DNA from: a bacterium
GTDB taxonomy: Bacteria > Zixibacteria > MSB-5A5 > GN15 > FEB-12
Length of the DNA: 61,914 nt
Reading direction: 5' to 3'
Assembly (NCBI GenBank): GCA_030605565.1
Contig: JAUWIB010000097.1
Location: forward strand, 1-61,914
In this document: one piece after another, positions 61,665-61,914 of the stretch
Position numbering within the stretch: position 1 is the stretch's first letter
Layout: each line of letters opens with the position of its first letter
The notes under the pieces: model-generated
The model's database searches: none
Told to the model about the DNA's origin: nothing
Seen by the model: the letters and a program-made list of their open reading frames with translations, nothing else
Translations under genes and position numbers: made by a program

Positions 61665-61914
61665 CTACGCCATAACCTCTTCAACAGTCTCCATGTTTTC
61701 CATGTTTTCGTTCAACTCATTGGCGATTTTGGTGATGTCCAAAAAGATCAACAGTCGCTTTTCCATCTTGGCTACGCCCTTGATGTAATCGCAGGCGGCG
61801 CTGGTGACAATCTCCGGTGGCGGTTCAATCGTGGAACTTTGAATCCTGAGAACCTCCTCGACAGCATCGACGATCACACCGACGACATTGCCGTTGACAT
61901 CGCAGACGAGAATC
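61665..61914 (-). CDS. CheW-like chemotaxis coupling protein (partial, cut by window edge)
   Basis: The last 82 or so residues of a CheW-type domain are present; the 5' part lies beyond the right edge. 'DVNGNVVGVIVDAVEEVLRI', 'IEPPPEI' and 'YIKGVAKMEKRLLIFLDITKI' are standard CheW C-terminal blocks. It couples receptors to the CheA kinase, or it may be the CheW part of a larger protein. A Glu/Met-rich tail ('NENMENMETVEEVMA') follows. Confidence 0.85.
   Translation of the reverse strand, partial: ILVCDVNGNVVGVIVDAVEEVLRIQSSTIEPPPEIVTSAACDYIKGVAKMEKRLLIFLDITKIANELNENMENMETVEEVMA

Overview
The window looks like chromosome from an uncultured Gram-negative (diderm) bacterium of the FCB group. 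Evidence: a fused lpxC/fabZ gene followed by lpxA (lipid A, hence an outer membrane); a TonB-dependent receptor and an Omp85-type barrel; secreted proteins with dockerin-like EF-hand pairs; and a 1315-residue surface protein with an SdrD-B-like module and a C-terminal Por/T9SS-type sorting domain. The repeated 'DI(S/A)DLVYLVDYMF.GG' dockerin style resembles what I remember from candidate phylum Zixibacteria. That assignment is inference. Codon use is moderately GC-rich, apart from AT-richer pockets at 6302-7214 and 36451-37983.

Layout. 1-5922: a plus-strand cluster with an ECF-type S component, a TonB-dependent receptor, an HD-domain protein, a UMF1-type MFS transporter, a PHP-domain protein and a Janus/Ocnus (PHPT1-like) protein. 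6302-7214: a PD-(D/E)XK nuclease-like gene and a companion of unknown function, flanked by dispersed repeats. 7625-22334: a complete 14-gene complex I operon (nuoA-N) behind a good sigma-70-type promoter. It is interrupted between nuoM and nuoN by a tiny glutaredoxin-like gene that I read as a selenoprotein: an in-frame TGA, two more codons, then TAA, with a SECIS-like hairpin just downstream. 22599-28708: a TPR protein, a repeat-rich gap, tRNA-Ala(GGC), a methyltransferase, a PqqD-M50-HlyD fusion protein, and a free-standing transcription unit encoding a 24-residue peptide. 28667-36025 (minus): a Ser/Thr kinase-TPR protein, a GAF-PAS histidine kinase, a DUF4390-like exported protein and an Omp85-like barrel. 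36451-37983 (minus): a TIR-domain protein. 38208-44698 (minus): a six-gene signalling operon (STAS antagonist, anti-sigma kinase, SpoIIE/RsbU phosphatase, Nudix, NtrY-like kinase, NtrC-like regulator). 45396-49546: a secreted dockerin protein, a CPBP protease, two MITE-like elements and two small DNA-binding proteins. 49808-52545: lpxC/fabZ, lpxA and a THEP1-type NTPase. 52729-57012: a secreted TPR-CHAT protease, tail to tail with a double-zinc-finger anti-sigma factor and its ECF sigma factor. 57371-61318: the large modular surface protein. The right edge cuts a cheW-like gene.

Most promising for novelty are: the Sec-containing glutaredoxin inside the nuo operon; the 24-aa peptide with its own near-consensus promoter, perfect Shine-Dalgarno and double terminator next to a PqqD-M50-HlyD protein; and the CHAT protease / anti-sigma / ECF sigma neighbourhood next to a surface protein. 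The gaps between genes carry several families of palindromic repeats.
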